Assembly: GCA_022825065.1 (NCBI GenBank) | Contig: JAJDYR010000034.1 | Span: 1 to 64,000 of the forward strand | Direction: 5' to 3' | From: a bacterium | Lineage (GTDB): Bacteria > UBA8248 | DNA: 64,000 bases | Position numbers and translations under genes: made by a program | Shown here: in pieces, positions 46,312 through 56,177 of the stretch | Position numbering within the stretch: the stretch's first letter is position 1 | Layout: every line of letters starts with the position of its first letter | The notes under the pieces: generated by a model | Database searches by the model: none | Seen by the model: the letters and a program-made list of their open reading frames with translations, nothing else | Told to the model about the DNA's origin: nothing

Positions 46312-47616
46312 TCACATCGCGGCGGGATACGGGCTGCCCAGCGGACAGCGGCCCAGAGAGATGTGCGCTTCGAACTCATCGTGGAACTTCGTCAGGAACG
46401 CGCCGAACATCATGGCGCAAGCATCAGACAGCACGCAGATGGTGTTGCCGCGCATGTTGGGGTCTATCGACGCGAGCGTATCGAGATCGTCGGGCGCCCC
46501 ATCGCCCCGCTCCATGCGCGCCAGAATCTCGGACACCCAGCCGGTCCCCTCCCGGCAGACCGAGCACTGCCCGCAGGATTCGTGCTCGAAAAAGGCGGCG
46601 AGCCTGCCCGCGGCCTGCACCATGCACGTCGTCTCGTCCATGACGATGACGCCGCCGCTGCCGCCCATGCTGCCCGCCTTGGCGAGGGAATCGAAATCCA
46701 TCGTCACCTTGTCCTCATATACTTCCTGCGCGGTGAGGGCGGGCGCGCTCGCGCCGCCGGGAATCACCGCTTTCAAGGCTGCGCCGCTGCGCATGCCGCC
46801 GCAGTGCTCGTGAATCATCTCCTCGCACGTGAGACCGAGCGGCAACTCATACAGGCCCGGCTTCGCCACGTGGCCCGATACGCAGTACATGCGGGTGCCC
46901 GAGTTCTTCTCGTCGATCCCGATACCGGCGAACCACTCCGCCCCCTTGTTCACGATGTGGGGGAGATTCGCGAGCGTCTCCACGTTGTTGATGACCGTGG
47001 GCCGCGCGTAGAGGCCGATGACCGCCGGAAACGGCGGCTTGAGGCGCGGGTGCCCGCGCTTGCCCTCGAGCGATTCCAGAAGCCCGGTCTCCTCGCCGCA
47101 GATGTAGGCGCCGGCGCCGCGGTGGGTGTAGATGTCGCACGAAAAACCGCTGCCCATGATGTTCTTGCCGATGTAGCCCTTCTCATAAGCCTCGGCCAGC
47201 GCCTTTTCCACCGCGCGCCAGGGGGCGACGAACTCGCCGCGAATGTAGATGTAGGCCTTCTCGATGCCCACGGCGTAACACGCGATGAGGATGCCCTCGA
47301 TAAGCTGATGCGGGTCGCGCAGCATGAGTTCGCGGTCCTTGAACGTGCCGGGTTCCCCCTCGTCCGCGTTGACGGCCAGGTATTTCGGCCCGTCCACCTG
47401 GGGCACGAAGCTCCACTTGAGGCCGCAAGGGAACCCCGCGCCGCCGCGCCCGCGCAGCCCCGAGGCCTTCACCGTTTCGATGACGTCGGCGGGTTCGACG
47501 CCGCCCAGGAGCTTGCGCATCGCCTCGTAGCCGCCCGAGGCTTCATAGCCCGCGATGTGCGGCGCATCGGGGTTGTCGAACCGGCCCGTCACGATTTTTT
47601 CCAGTATCAACGCCAT
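46312..47616 (-). CDS. nuoF: NADH-quinone oxidoreductase subunit F (operon 2)
   Basis: 434 residues, the NADH- and FMN-binding subunit. It has GLRGRGGAGFPCGLKWSF (NADH loop, with PC for the usual PT), a Glu-rich FMN loop AVNADEGEPGTFKDR, and the N3 cluster block ESCGQCSVCREGTGW. ATG at 47616. Confidence 0.95.
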   Translation of the reverse strand: MALILEKIVTGRFDNPDAPHIAGYEASGGYEAMRKLLGGVEPADVIETVKASGLRGRGGAGFPCGLKWSFVPQVDGPKYLAVNADEGEPGTFKDRELMLRDPHQLIEGILIACYAVGIEKAYIYIRGEFVAPWRAVEKALAEAYEKGYIGKNIMGSGFSCDIYTHRGAGAYICGEETGLLESLEGKRGHPRLKPPFPAVIGLYARPTVINNVETLANLPHIVNKGAEWFAGIGIDEKNSGTRMYCVSGHVAKPGLYELPLGLTCEEMIHEHCGGMRSGAALKAVIPGGASAPALTAQEVYEDKVTMDFDSLAKAGSMGGSGGVIVMDETTCMVQAAGRLAAFFEHESCGQCSVCREGTGWVSEILARMERGDGAPDDLDTLASIDPNMRGNTICVLSDACAMMFGAFLTKFHDEFEAHISLGRCPLGSPYPAAM

Positions 47617-47626
47617 CTTCAGACCC

Positions 47627-48226
47627 TCAGCCCTGGCCTTCGCCGTCTGCTTCTTCGGCGCCTGCCAGTGCGGGCGATACCACCTCGTCCGCCCCGATGG
47701 GCGAGACGGTCTCGCCCTTTTCCAGCGCGCTGAATATATCGTTCATGATCTCGGGCGTGACGCATTCGAAGTAGTGTTCGTTCACCTGCACGCAGGGAGC
47801 GCCCCCGCAGGCGCCCAGGCACTCGACCGCCTCGATCGAGAACTTCCCGTCCTCGCGCGTGTGGCCGGTGCGGCAATCCAGGCGGTTTTCGATCTCGCGC
47901 AGCAGCCTGCCCGCTCCCATCAAGGCGCACGAGAGGTTGTTGCACACCTGCACGTGGTATTCCCCGATGGGCTGGGTCTTGAGCATGGTGTAGAAGCTCA
48001 CCACGCCCCACACCTCCATGGGGGAGACCTCGAAAATCCCGGCCACGTGCTGCATGACCGCGCTGGTGATGAAGCCCTCCTGCTCCTGGGCCAGTTGAAG
48101 CGCGGGAATGAGGGCCGAGCGCCTGACGGGATACTTGGCGATGATGCGCTCCAGTTCCACGCGGTTCTCGGGCGTGAACTCGAAGCGCTCTTCCTGCCCG
48201 GAATGGGGAAACCGTATCAACGCCAA
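47627..48226 (-). CDS. nuoE: NADH-quinone oxidoreductase subunit E (operon 2)
   Basis: 199 residues, a thioredoxin-like 2Fe-2S subunit. The cluster N1a Cys are C-x4-C in CNNLSC and C-x3-C in CLGAC. A TTG at 48226 is the first in-frame start after nuoD, so the exact start is uncertain. The last 30 residues are acidic and low complexity. Confidence 0.93.
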   Translation of the reverse strand: MALIRFPHSGQEERFEFTPENRVELERIIAKYPVRRSALIPALQLAQEQEGFITSAVMQHVAGIFEVSPMEVWGVVSFYTMLKTQPIGEYHVQVCNNLSCALMGAGRLLREIENRLDCRTGHTREDGKFSIEAVECLGACGGAPCVQVNEHYFECVTPEIMNDIFSALEKGETVSPIGADEVVSPALAGAEEADGEGQG

Positions 48227-48250
48227 AACAATGCCACCCTCTGTTTCACT

Positions 48251-49474
48251 CTAGCGATCTATCTCGCCCAGCACGATGTCGATGCTGCCGATGGCCGCCA
48301 CGACGTCGCCCATCAGCCCGCCCCGGGTGATCTCGCCGAGCGCGTGGAGGTTCGCGAAACTCGGCGCGCGCACCTTTACCTTATAAGGACCGGGACTGCC
48401 GTCGCTGATCATGTAAAAGCCAAGCTCCCCCCGGGGGGACTCGATGGCCTGGTATACCTCGCCCTCGGGCACGCTGTAGCCTTCGGTGAATATCTTGAAA
48501 TGGTGGATCAGCGCTTCCATGTCGTGGGCCAGCTGCTCCTTGGGCGGCGGCACCACCTTGGGGTTGTCCGCCATGAGGGGACCCTCGGGCATGCCTTCCA
48601 ACGCCTGCATGGCGATGCGCCGGGACTCGCGCATCTCGGCGACCCGCACCAGATACCGGTCCAGAATGTCTCCCCGCTCGCCCACGGGGACCTCGAAGTC
48701 GAACTCCTCATAGCCCGAGTAGGGTTCGTTCTTGCGGATGTCGTAGGGGACGCCGCAGGCCCGGAGCAACGGCCCCGTGATGCCGAGCGCATAGGCCTCC
48801 TCGGCCGTCATGGCGCAGACGCCCTCTGCGCGCCTCCGGTAGATGGGGTTGTTCGTGAGCAGTTCCTCATACTCGTCCACGCGGTCGGAGAAGGGTTCCA
48901 AGAAATTCCGGCAATCCTCGTAAAACGTCGGGTAGGGTTCGCGCGCGACGCCGCCCACCCGGAAATAGCTCGTCATCATGCGGACGCCCGAGACTTTCTC
49001 GAAAATCTTCAGGAGCTGCTCGCGCTCCCTGAAGCAATACAGAAAGACCGTCATCGCGCCCAGATCGAGCGCGTGGGTGCCGAGCCAGACGAGGTGGCTG
49101 TTCAGGCGCGTCATCTCGGCCAGCAGCACGCGCAGGTACTTGCAGCGGCGGGGAACCTCCATGTCCAGGAGCTTCTCGACCGCCAGGACGAAGCCGAGGT
49201 TGTTCGACATGGGCGCGAGGTAGTCCATGCGGTCGGTCATGGGGAGGGCCTTGTTGTAGGTCTTCTCCTCCATGTTCTTCTCGATGCCGGTGTGCAGGTA
49301 GCCGATGACGGGTTTGCACGAGAGCACCGTCTCGCCGTCGAGTTCCAAGACCACGCGCAGAACCCCGTGGGTGCTCGGGTGCTGCGGCCCCATGTTGAGC
49401 GTCATCGTCTCGGTCTGGATGGGACCGAGCATGTCGCTGTCGAGTGGGTCCGTTTGCCGGGTTTGCGTGGCCAT
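48251..49474 (-). CDS. nuoD: NADH-quinone oxidoreductase subunit D (operon 2)
   Basis: 407 residues from the ATG at 49474 (AGGAG site 6 bases upstream). It has GPQHPSTHGVLR and DRMDYLAPMSNN around the quinone site and ends SIDIVLGEIDR. It is about 27 residues longer than the operon 1 copy. Confidence 0.95.
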   Translation of the reverse strand: MATQTRQTDPLDSDMLGPIQTETMTLNMGPQHPSTHGVLRVVLELDGETVLSCKPVIGYLHTGIEKNMEEKTYNKALPMTDRMDYLAPMSNNLGFVLAVEKLLDMEVPRRCKYLRVLLAEMTRLNSHLVWLGTHALDLGAMTVFLYCFREREQLLKIFEKVSGVRMMTSYFRVGGVAREPYPTFYEDCRNFLEPFSDRVDEYEELLTNNPIYRRRAEGVCAMTAEEAYALGITGPLLRACGVPYDIRKNEPYSGYEEFDFEVPVGERGDILDRYLVRVAEMRESRRIAMQALEGMPEGPLMADNPKVVPPPKEQLAHDMEALIHHFKIFTEGYSVPEGEVYQAIESPRGELGFYMISDGSPGPYKVKVRAPSFANLHALGEITRGGLMGDVVAAIGSIDIVLGEIDR

Positions 49475-49490
49475 CAAAGGCTCCTGATCC

Positions 49491-50051
49491 CTATTCCGCC
49501 GCCTTGGGCTTGCCCACGGGCGTATCCCGGAAGGTGAACGCCACCGGCTCGGCAGAGATGTCGAAATCCTTGCGGTGGGGATGACCCTCGAAACCCTCGG
49601 GCGTCAGGATGCGCTCGAGTTCGGGGTGCCCCTCGAAGGTGATGCCCAAAAGGTCGTACGCCTCGCTCTCATGGAGCCTCGCGCCCGGCCATATCCCGCA
49701 GACGCTGGGGACCGCCGGTTCGAGGTCGTCCGCGCAGGGGGCTTCGATGCGCAGGCGCCGCGATCTCTCGGGATTCAGGAGCGAATACGTCACTTTGAAC
49801 CGGTAGGAAACCGGCAACTCCAGACAATCCACCCCGCAGACGAAGCTCAGCAGCTTATAGCCTCTCTCGTCGCGCAGAAACCGCGCCGCATCGAGCAGGG
49901 CGTACGGCGCGACCTGCGCGGAAATCTGGCCGCGATGTTCCGTCGCTCCGAGAAAGCCGCCCCCGATCTTCGCCTGAAGCAAAACGAGGTCGGGGTCTTT
50001 CTTCTCGATCGGCTCCTCGGCCCCGGCTTGTTCCCGCTCCTCTTCATTCAA
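49491..50051 (-). CDS. nuoC: NADH-quinone oxidoreductase subunit C (operon 2)
   Basis: 186 residues from a TTG with AAGGG upstream. It carries the 30-kDa-subunit signature AYDLLGITFEGHPELERIL followed by GHPHRKDF. An acidic N-terminal extension is shorter than that of the operon 1 copy. 110 non-coding bases separate it from nuoB, the largest gap in this operon. Confidence 0.92.
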   Translation of the reverse strand: MNEEEREQAGAEEPIEKKDPDLVLLQAKIGGGFLGATEHRGQISAQVAPYALLDAARFLRDERGYKLLSFVCGVDCLELPVSYRFKVTYSLLNPERSRRLRIEAPCADDLEPAVPSVCGIWPGARLHESEAYDLLGITFEGHPELERILTPEGFEGHPHRKDFDISAEPVAFTFRDTPVGKPKAAE

Positions 50052-50161
50052 CGGCTCAACCCTTTATTTTTCAAATGTTTGTTTCATTTTACGAACAAGC
50101 CCCCATCCTGTATTCGCACCGGTTTTCAACTCAGGTGGCGTGGGGAGCTTTCGCGCATCTT

Positions 50162-50649
<488 letters not shown>

Positions 50650-50659
<10 letters not shown>

Positions 50660-51006
50660 TCGAGTGCTCCCCGGCGCCATTCGTATATCAGACTGGCCAC
50701 CAGCAAAGCCATGAAAGGCAGAATCGCGACGAACCCGTATACGCCCAGGCTCTTCAGGTTCACCGCCCACGGAAACAGGAAGATGGTCTCCACGTCGAAG
50801 ACGATGAACAGGATCGCCACCAGAAAGAATTTCACGCTGAAGCGCCCGCGCGCGTTCGATTCGGGCACGATGCCGCACTCATAGGCGACGTCCTTCTCCA
50901 CCGTGGACTTGCGCCTGCCCAGCAGGAACGTCACGCCCAGGTTCACGATGGCGAACCCGACCGCCAGCGCTATCAGAATCAATATGGGCAGATACTCTTC
51001 CGGCAT
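50650..51006 (-). CDS. nuoA: NADH-quinone oxidoreductase subunit A (operon 2)
   Basis: 118 residues, three membrane helices, with [10 protein letters not shown] and [13 protein letters not shown]. It is the first gene of the complete 14-gene nuo operon. The ATG at 51006 gives the usual length; 51063 would add 19 non-family residues. Confidence 0.93.
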
Positions 51007-51179
51007 TTCCCGCTCCCGAGACGCTCGAACGCGCGCGCCCATCCATGTCACAAAGGGTGTCAAACCGAGCGCATCTTACGGCTGGCATCCCGTGGTGTCA
51101 ACAATTCACCGCCATGCGCCGCATCCAGAATAACCCGGCCAGGCTCCAAGGGCCTCTCATCGAGCATCCTCGCCTGAAA

Positions 51180-51546
51180 GGGGCTGTTGAAAAAGCCCTA
51201 TCCGCCTCATCCTGAATAACGGCGGAGCGCCAGGCAGGGTAGAACGGGGAGGGAAGGTTCACGGCCGAACCCGGCCCCCGCTCGTCTCCTCGCCTTGAAA
51301 AGCAACCCCCCCTACCCCCCCTTGTCAGGGGGGTAAAAAAAGGCGACGCCCGTCGCCGGGCTGAGGGGGTTTTGCTCTTTCTTGCCCCCGACACCGCCAT
51401 ACCTGAATCCTCTCGCCATTTTAGCTGAGTGGGTTTTGCTCTTTCTTGCCCCCCTGACAAGGGGGGGTAGGGGGGGTTGACGTTATGGGATTTCGCTATC
51501 AAGGGGGTTGCCATTACCCTCGCAGAGGGTTTTTCAACAAGCCCCT
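51180..51546. repeat. MITE-like element with inverted termini
   Basis: The left end GGGGCTGTTGAAAAAGCCC and the right end GGGTTTTTCAACAAGCCCC are inverted repeats. Inside are opposed CCTACCCCCCCTTGTCAGGGG modules and two copies of GGGTTTTGCTCTTTCTTGCCCC. It is non-coding. The rest of 51007-51814 has no gene; a related tail (CACCGAATTACGAAA) lies at 51590. Confidence 0.65.
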
Positions 51547-51814
51547 CAAGGGGGGAGTGGTTCATCTCTCCTCCCGGTTGGTTCCATTCACCGAATTACG
51601 AAACAAGGACTTTCCAACAACCCCAAACCCGAAACCCGCCCGGGCGGGGCATGATTCCGGCTCCGGCTCGCCGTCCGCACCCGGATATTTTTGCGTTTTC
51701 TCTCTCTTGAAAATAAGGTATTTTGTTCTTGTCGCCATCTACCGCCCGGGAGAATGGCGCGCATGCGCGAATACCCGTGGCGTTCTCCCGCGCGCGGGCA
51801 TGAGGGTTTGAGCC

Positions 51815-52945
51815 ATGAACGAACCGAATCCACTCACCAGGGCGCACCTCGACGCCTTGAAACGCGAATTCGAGGAGCTGGCGCAGCGGCAGGTGGGCTA
51901 TCCCTGCAACCAGAGTTTCGATTATTCGGAATTGACGCCCTTTCTGGAATACACCCTCAACAACGTGGGCGACCCCTTTCACGACAGCAATTTCCGCAGC
52001 AACACCCACGAGATCGAGCGCGAGGTCATCGCCCGGTTCGCCTCCCTGATGCATCTGGAGCAGGAGCAGGCCTGGGGCTACGTCACCTCCGGCGGAACCG
52101 AGGGGAACATGTACGGCATCTATATGGGGCGCGAGTTGTTCCCGGACGGGGTGGTGTATTTCTCGCAGGACACGCACTACAGCGTCCTCAAGATCCTGCG
52201 CGTGCTGAACGTGCGCAACATCATGATCAAGAGTCAGGAAAACGGAGAGATCGACTACGAGGACCTCCGCGAGACCATACGCATCCACCGCGACGCGCCG
52301 GTCATCTTCATGGCGAACATCGGCTCCACGATGAAAGGCGCCGTGGACGATGTGAGCAGGGTGCGCGGCATCCTCGACGACCTGGCGGTCACGAACGCCT
52401 ACATCCACGCGGACGCCGCCCTGAGCGGCATGATCCTGCCCTTCGTCGAGGAGCCGCAGCCCTACGGGTTCGACGCCGGTTTCGACAGCGTGTCCATCAG
52501 CGGCCACAAGCTCATCGGCTGTCCGCTGCCCTGCGGCGTCGTGCTGACGAAGCGCGATTACGTGGCGCGCATCGCGCGCTCGATAGAATACGTGGGCGTG
52601 CTCGACACCACGCTGCCCGGCTCGCGCAACGCGCTGACGCCGCTCATGCTCTGGTACGCCTTCGAGCGCCTGGGGATGGACGGGTTCCGGGAACTCGTAG
52701 CGGAAATGCTGGCGGTCGCCGAGTACGCGGTCGAACGCTTCGACGAGTTCGGCGTCCCCGCGTGGCGTCACAAGAACTCGGTGACGGTCGTTTTCCCGAG
52801 GCCCCCGGCAGAAGTGATGCGCAAGTGGCAGATTGCGCCGCTGGGCGACATCGCCCACATCATCACCATGCCGCACGTCACGCGCGAGATGGTGAACGAG
52901 TTCGTCGACGACTGCGTGAAGCAAAAACACAAGCAAACGGCCTGA
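51815..52945 (+). CDS. hdc: Histidine decarboxylase (PLP-dependent, group II)
   Basis: 376 residues, a fold-type I PLP decarboxylase close in length and motifs to bacterial histidine decarboxylases of the Morganella type (378 residues). Features are TSGGTEGN (91-98, cofactor phosphate), H121 in SQDTHYS (ring stacking), D200 in HADAALSG, and the Schiff-base Lys K232 in SGHKLIGCPLPCG. It would convert histidine to histamine. Serine and related decarboxylases share the fold, so the substrate is probable, not proven. A double-ACT protein follows 12 bases later and may sense an amino acid. Confidence 0.82.
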   Translation: MNEPNPLTRAHLDALKREFEELAQRQVGYPCNQSFDYSELTPFLEYTLNNVGDPFHDSNFRSNTHEIEREVIARFASLMHLEQEQAWGYVTSGGTEGNMYGIYMGRELFPDGVVYFSQDTHYSVLKILRVLNVRNIMIKSQENGEIDYEDLRETIRIHRDAPVIFMANIGSTMKGAVDDVSRVRGILDDLAVTNAYIHADAALSGMILPFVEEPQPYGFDAGFDSVSISGHKLIGCPLPCGVVLTKRDYVARIARSIEYVGVLDTTLPGSRNALTPLMLWYAFERLGMDGFRELVAEMLAVAEYAVERFDEFGVPAWRHKNSVTVVFPRPPAEVMRKWQIAPLGDIAHIITMPHVTREMVNEFVDDCVKQKHKQTA

Positions 52946-52957
52946 GGAGGATTCTCG

Positions 52958-53350
52958 ATGAATCGAATCATCATCACGGTGCGCGACGAGGTCGGCGTCA
53001 TCGCGGACATCAGCAAGGCGCTCGCCGATGAGAACATCAACATCGAAGCCCTGAACACCGAAGTCGCAGGCGAGAAGGGCGTCGTCATCCTGACCACGAA
53101 CGAGTCCGACCGCGCCCTGCGCGTGCTCATGAACGCGGGCTTCCGGGCGATCACGGACGAGGCGATGATCATCAGGCTGCGCGACGAGCCCGGCGCCCTC
53201 GCCAAGGTGGCGGAGAAATTCAAGATCGCGGGCGTGAACATCCAGAGCATGCACATCCTGAACCGCCACGCCGGCTACGCGAACGTCGCCCTGACCGCGG
53301 ACGACGAGGCGAAGGCGAAGGCGCTGCTAGAGGGCGAGGACGTTCTCTGA
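52958..53350 (+). CDS. Tandem ACT-domain protein
   Basis: 130 residues made of two ACT modules: residues 1-65 (ITVRDEVGVIADISKALADE) and 66-130 (IIRLRDEPGALAKVAEKFKI). Such stand-alone double-ACT proteins bind small ligands, usually amino acids, and regulate enzymes. It is co-directional and 12 bases downstream of the decarboxylase, so control of that enzyme by histidine is a reasonable guess. The RBS is AGGAGG. Confidence 0.85.
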   Translation: MNRIIITVRDEVGVIADISKALADENINIEALNTEVAGEKGVVILTTNESDRALRVLMNAGFRAITDEAMIIRLRDEPGALAKVAEKFKIAGVNIQSMHILNRHAGYANVALTADDEAKAKALLEGEDVL

Positions 53351-53369
53351 AAATTCCCGCAAGGGTCAT

Positions 53370-53727
53370 TCCCGGTTTTGTCGTCGGACAGGCTCCTCTG
53401 CCTGTCCGAGGTCGCGACCTGTGCTTACGAGGCGGTGCGGTTTTGTTCGTCATTCCGGTGTCGGAGCCGACCGCGAAGGAAGGGTTCGACGGAATCCATT
53501 TGTTTTGCCTTTGTTTTTCCTCTTTTGATTGGTTCCCGCCAATGACGGGGAGATGAAAAATCGGCGTATTGTCATTCTGCTTGAAAATGGATTCCGGCAT
53601 GCGCCGGAATGACGGGTATTGTGATTTCTCCAGAAGGGTGTCGTAGGGGCGCTTCGTGAAGCGCCCGTTTCTCCGGCAAGGACCGTTCGCGAACGGCCCC
53701 TACGGGCGGTATCACTTGGCAGATCGC
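53370..53727. repeat. REP-like palindromes between convergent genes
   Basis: It contains CGGACAGGCTCCTCTGCCTGTCCG, two CATTCCGG-type palindromes (one near 53454, one near 53589-53613 with CATGCG centre), GGGGCGCTTCGTGAAGCGCCC near 53646 and GGACCGTTCGCGAACGGCC near 53682. It has no gene. The hairpins may serve as terminators for the convergent ACT and transporter genes. Confidence 0.6.
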
Positions 53728-54597
53728 TCACCCCGCCAGGATCAGCAACACGATTCCCGCCAGTATCACCACGCCGCCCAGCAGCGTCTCGCGCACGCGA
53801 TCTCGCTCCCTGAAGAGGACGTAGCCGATGCCGATGGCCAGGAGAATCTCGACCTGCTTCACCGACTCCACATAAGAAGTAAGCGTGAGGCGGTAGGCCT
53901 CCGCCTGGGCCAGGCTCGTGATGAAGGCGAACAGCCCCAGCGAGACGAAGCCCTTCCAGAGCCTGGGGGCGTCCTTGAAGTGCCCGGCGGATTTCCACAG
54001 GGTCAGCGGCAGCACGACGAGCGACGCCGCCGCATAGGTGGCGAAGGTTCCGAAAGTCGCGTCCGAGAGCACCGCCGCCTGCTTGAAGGTGATCACCGAG
54101 GGCGCGTACAGCAGCGAGGCGAGCACGGTGTAGCGCATCCCCTTGTCGGTGAATATGGCGCGGACAGGCTCGAACCAGCCGATTTTTGCGCGCGAGACGT
54201 TCAGCCCGTAAACGCCCGCCAGGGTGACGAGGATGCCCACCAGCCCCCAGGTGGAAGGCGTCTCGCCCAGCGTGATGAAAGCGAGCACCACCAGCCAGAT
54301 GGTCGAGAGCTTCCACAGCGAGGTCACCACGCCCATCGAGCCGTACAGGAGCGCCTTCGAGAGCGAGAGCGTGGCCGCAGTCTGCAGGAAGCCGAAGAGG
54401 GCGCAATACCACCAGAAGCCGGGCTGTATCTCGGGCACGCCCCTCATCCACACAGCCGCGGCCGCGAAGGGGAGCAGGAACGCGAACCGCCCCAGCACGT
54501 TGATGTACTCATCGAGCTTGTGGCCGATGGATTTCATCGCCGCGTTTCTGAGCACCTGCGCGAGGGCCGCTACGGCGGCGAGCGTCACCCAGTCCAT
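53728..54597 (-). CDS. DMT/EamA-family transporter
   Basis: 289 residues with about ten membrane helices in two EamA-like halves (LGRFAFLLPFAAAA and ALLYGSMGVVTSLWKLSTIW in the first, QAEAYRLTLTSYVESVKQVEIL then GGVVILAGIVLLIL in the second). Members export metabolites or drugs; the substrate is unknown. The ATG at 54597 has AAGGAG upstream; a frame from 54675 is rejected as it lacks similarity. It stands alone between repeats and a divergent operon. Confidence 0.85.
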   Translation of the reverse strand: MDWVTLAAVAALAQVLRNAAMKSIGHKLDEYINVLGRFAFLLPFAAAAVWMRGVPEIQPGFWWYCALFGFLQTAATLSLSKALLYGSMGVVTSLWKLSTIWLVVLAFITLGETPSTWGLVGILVTLAGVYGLNVSRAKIGWFEPVRAIFTDKGMRYTVLASLLYAPSVITFKQAAVLSDATFGTFATYAAASLVVLPLTLWKSAGHFKDAPRLWKGFVSLGLFAFITSLAQAEAYRLTLTSYVESVKQVEILLAIGIGYVLFRERDRVRETLLGGVVILAGIVLLILAG

Positions 54598-54813
54598 GTC
54601 CTGCTCCTTGATTCCCTTCCCGCGTGAAAAAACCAGGGCCATTTCTACGCGCACTTTGGGCTCAAGTCCAATCACAGCCAGGTTTCATGAAGTCCCCCGC
54701 GCCCAAAACCCTCCCAAAGCAAAACTGAAATTTCCTCTCCCGTCTGACACGGCGGCGCGCGGTGTGATAATCTGGCGATTGTGATTCTTATCCCCTGAAA
54801 GGAGTCTCGCGCC

Positions 54814-55842
54814 ATGATCCGCGACGACGTATTCGTATTCGACAACGTGGTGCACATGTACGACTACTCGGACGAGAACCTCGTCTCGGAAAAGAGCGAA
54901 TACGACCGCCACTACCACGTGAGCAAGGTGCTGGGCAGGAGGCGGACCGCGCCCACGGACGTTTACGCGAACTGGCACCCGGTGGAGGGCTTCAAGCGCC
55001 GCTGGACCGTCGAGGACATGGGCCGCCTCGTCTTCGAGGATTCGGGCACCGACATGGCGATGGCCCAGGCCGTGCCCCTGTTCGATCTCTATAAAGACGG
55101 CTTCGCTCCCGTGAAGGCGCAGTACGCCTTCGCGCAGGCCTATCCCGAGCGCTGCCTGTTCTGCGGGGCCGTGGACCCGATGTACCCGAGCGTAGCCGCC
55201 GCGTGCGAGGAGATGGAGCGCCAGGTGAAGGAGTGGGGGGCGAAATCCATCAAAATCTACAACGCCCACGTGGACGGGAAATCCTGGGCGTGCGACGACC
55301 CCGAAATCGCTTATCCCCTCTATGAGAAAGGGCGCGAACTCGGAATCCAGGTGTTCCAGTTCCACAAGGGAAACCCCATCACGCGGGCAAAGCTGCGCGA
55401 CCTCTCACCGCTCGACATCGAGGGCGCGGCGCTTGATTTTCCGGACATTCTCTTCGGCGTCCACCACCTGGCGGTGCCCTATTTCGAGGAAGTCGTCTGG
55501 ATGGCGAACCGCTACGAGAACGTATTCCTCGTGCTCTCGGGCATCGGCCACACGCCGATGATCGCGCCCAGGACCTTCACCGAGTGGATGGGCAGACTGC
55601 TGCGCGACGTGGGCTCCGAGCGAGTGCTCTGGGGTTCCGAGATGGCGCTCCTGGGGAACGCGAAGCCCGTCATCGAGTGGATATGGGAGATGGAGATCCC
55701 CGAATCCATGCAAGACGACTACGGCTATCCGCAGATCACAGAAGAGGACAAGCGCAACATCCTGGGACTCAACCAGGCGCGCATCTTCGGCGTGGACGTG
55801 GAGGCCAAGAAACGGGAACTCTGGAACGGAGCGGCGCGATGA
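54814..55842 (+). CDS. Amidohydrolase family protein (amidohydrolase_2 type)
   Basis: 342 residues, TIM-barrel metal-dependent hydrolase. Visible are the N-terminal FDNVVHMYDY segment, KSIKIYNAHVDG and VFQFHKGNP on barrel strands, GVHHLAVPYFEE, and the late SERVLWGSEMAL block where the catalytic Asp of this family is replaced by Glu. Members act as decarboxylases or hydrolases of small carboxylates; the substrate is unknown. The start follows GAAAGGAG. It is the first gene of a five-gene operon; its stop overlaps the next start (ATGA). Confidence 0.85.
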   Translation: MIRDDVFVFDNVVHMYDYSDENLVSEKSEYDRHYHVSKVLGRRRTAPTDVYANWHPVEGFKRRWTVEDMGRLVFEDSGTDMAMAQAVPLFDLYKDGFAPVKAQYAFAQAYPERCLFCGAVDPMYPSVAAACEEMERQVKEWGAKSIKIYNAHVDGKSWACDDPEIAYPLYEKGRELGIQVFQFHKGNPITRAKLRDLSPLDIEGAALDFPDILFGVHHLAVPYFEEVVWMANRYENVFLVLSGIGHTPMIAPRTFTEWMGRLLRDVGSERVLWGSEMALLGNAKPVIEWIWEMEIPESMQDDYGYPQITEEDKRNILGLNQARIFGVDVEAKKRELWNGAAR

Positions 55843-56177
55843 ACGACCACGAAGCCCTCATCTCAGACGTCGAGGACATCATCGAGACGCAGATCCGCCC
55901 GCTTCTCAAGATTCACGGCGGGGGCATCACGCTCGATCGCGTGAGCGAGAAGGGGGAAGTTTCGCTTCGCTTCGAGGGCGCATGTCGGGGCTGCATGCTC
56001 AAGAGCGTCACCTACGCCCTGGGCGTGCGCCAGAAGCTCATGCAGCACCCCGGCGTCACGGACGTCGCCGTCGAGGGCGTGCGCATCTCCGATCACGCCA
56101 TCAAACGGGTGGAGAAATTCTACTCCGGCTATTCGTTTTGGGTGGGGCAGCCGCTCAAAGACCAGTCACCGTCTTGA
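55839..56177 (+). CDS. NifU C-terminal-like Fe-S scaffold protein
   Basis: 112 residues. The NifU-type domain has IRPLLKIHGGGITLDRV and the cluster-binding ACRGCML (C-x2-C). It would carry or assemble Fe-S clusters. Its C-terminal ~35 residues are extra. It is translationally coupled to the amidohydrolase upstream and to the MFS gene downstream, a setting unlike isc/suf operons, so it may mature or serve a partner in this pathway. Confidence 0.85.
   Translation: MNDHEALISDVEDIIETQIRPLLKIHGGGITLDRVSEKGEVSLRFEGACRGCMLKSVTYALGVRQKLMQHPGVTDVAVEGVRISDHAIKRVEKFYSGYSFWVGQPLKDQSPS

Noticed and set aside
51035-51063. TTGACA on the minus strand as a promoter of nuo operon 2
   Set aside because: No acceptable -10 box lies 16-18 bases downstream.
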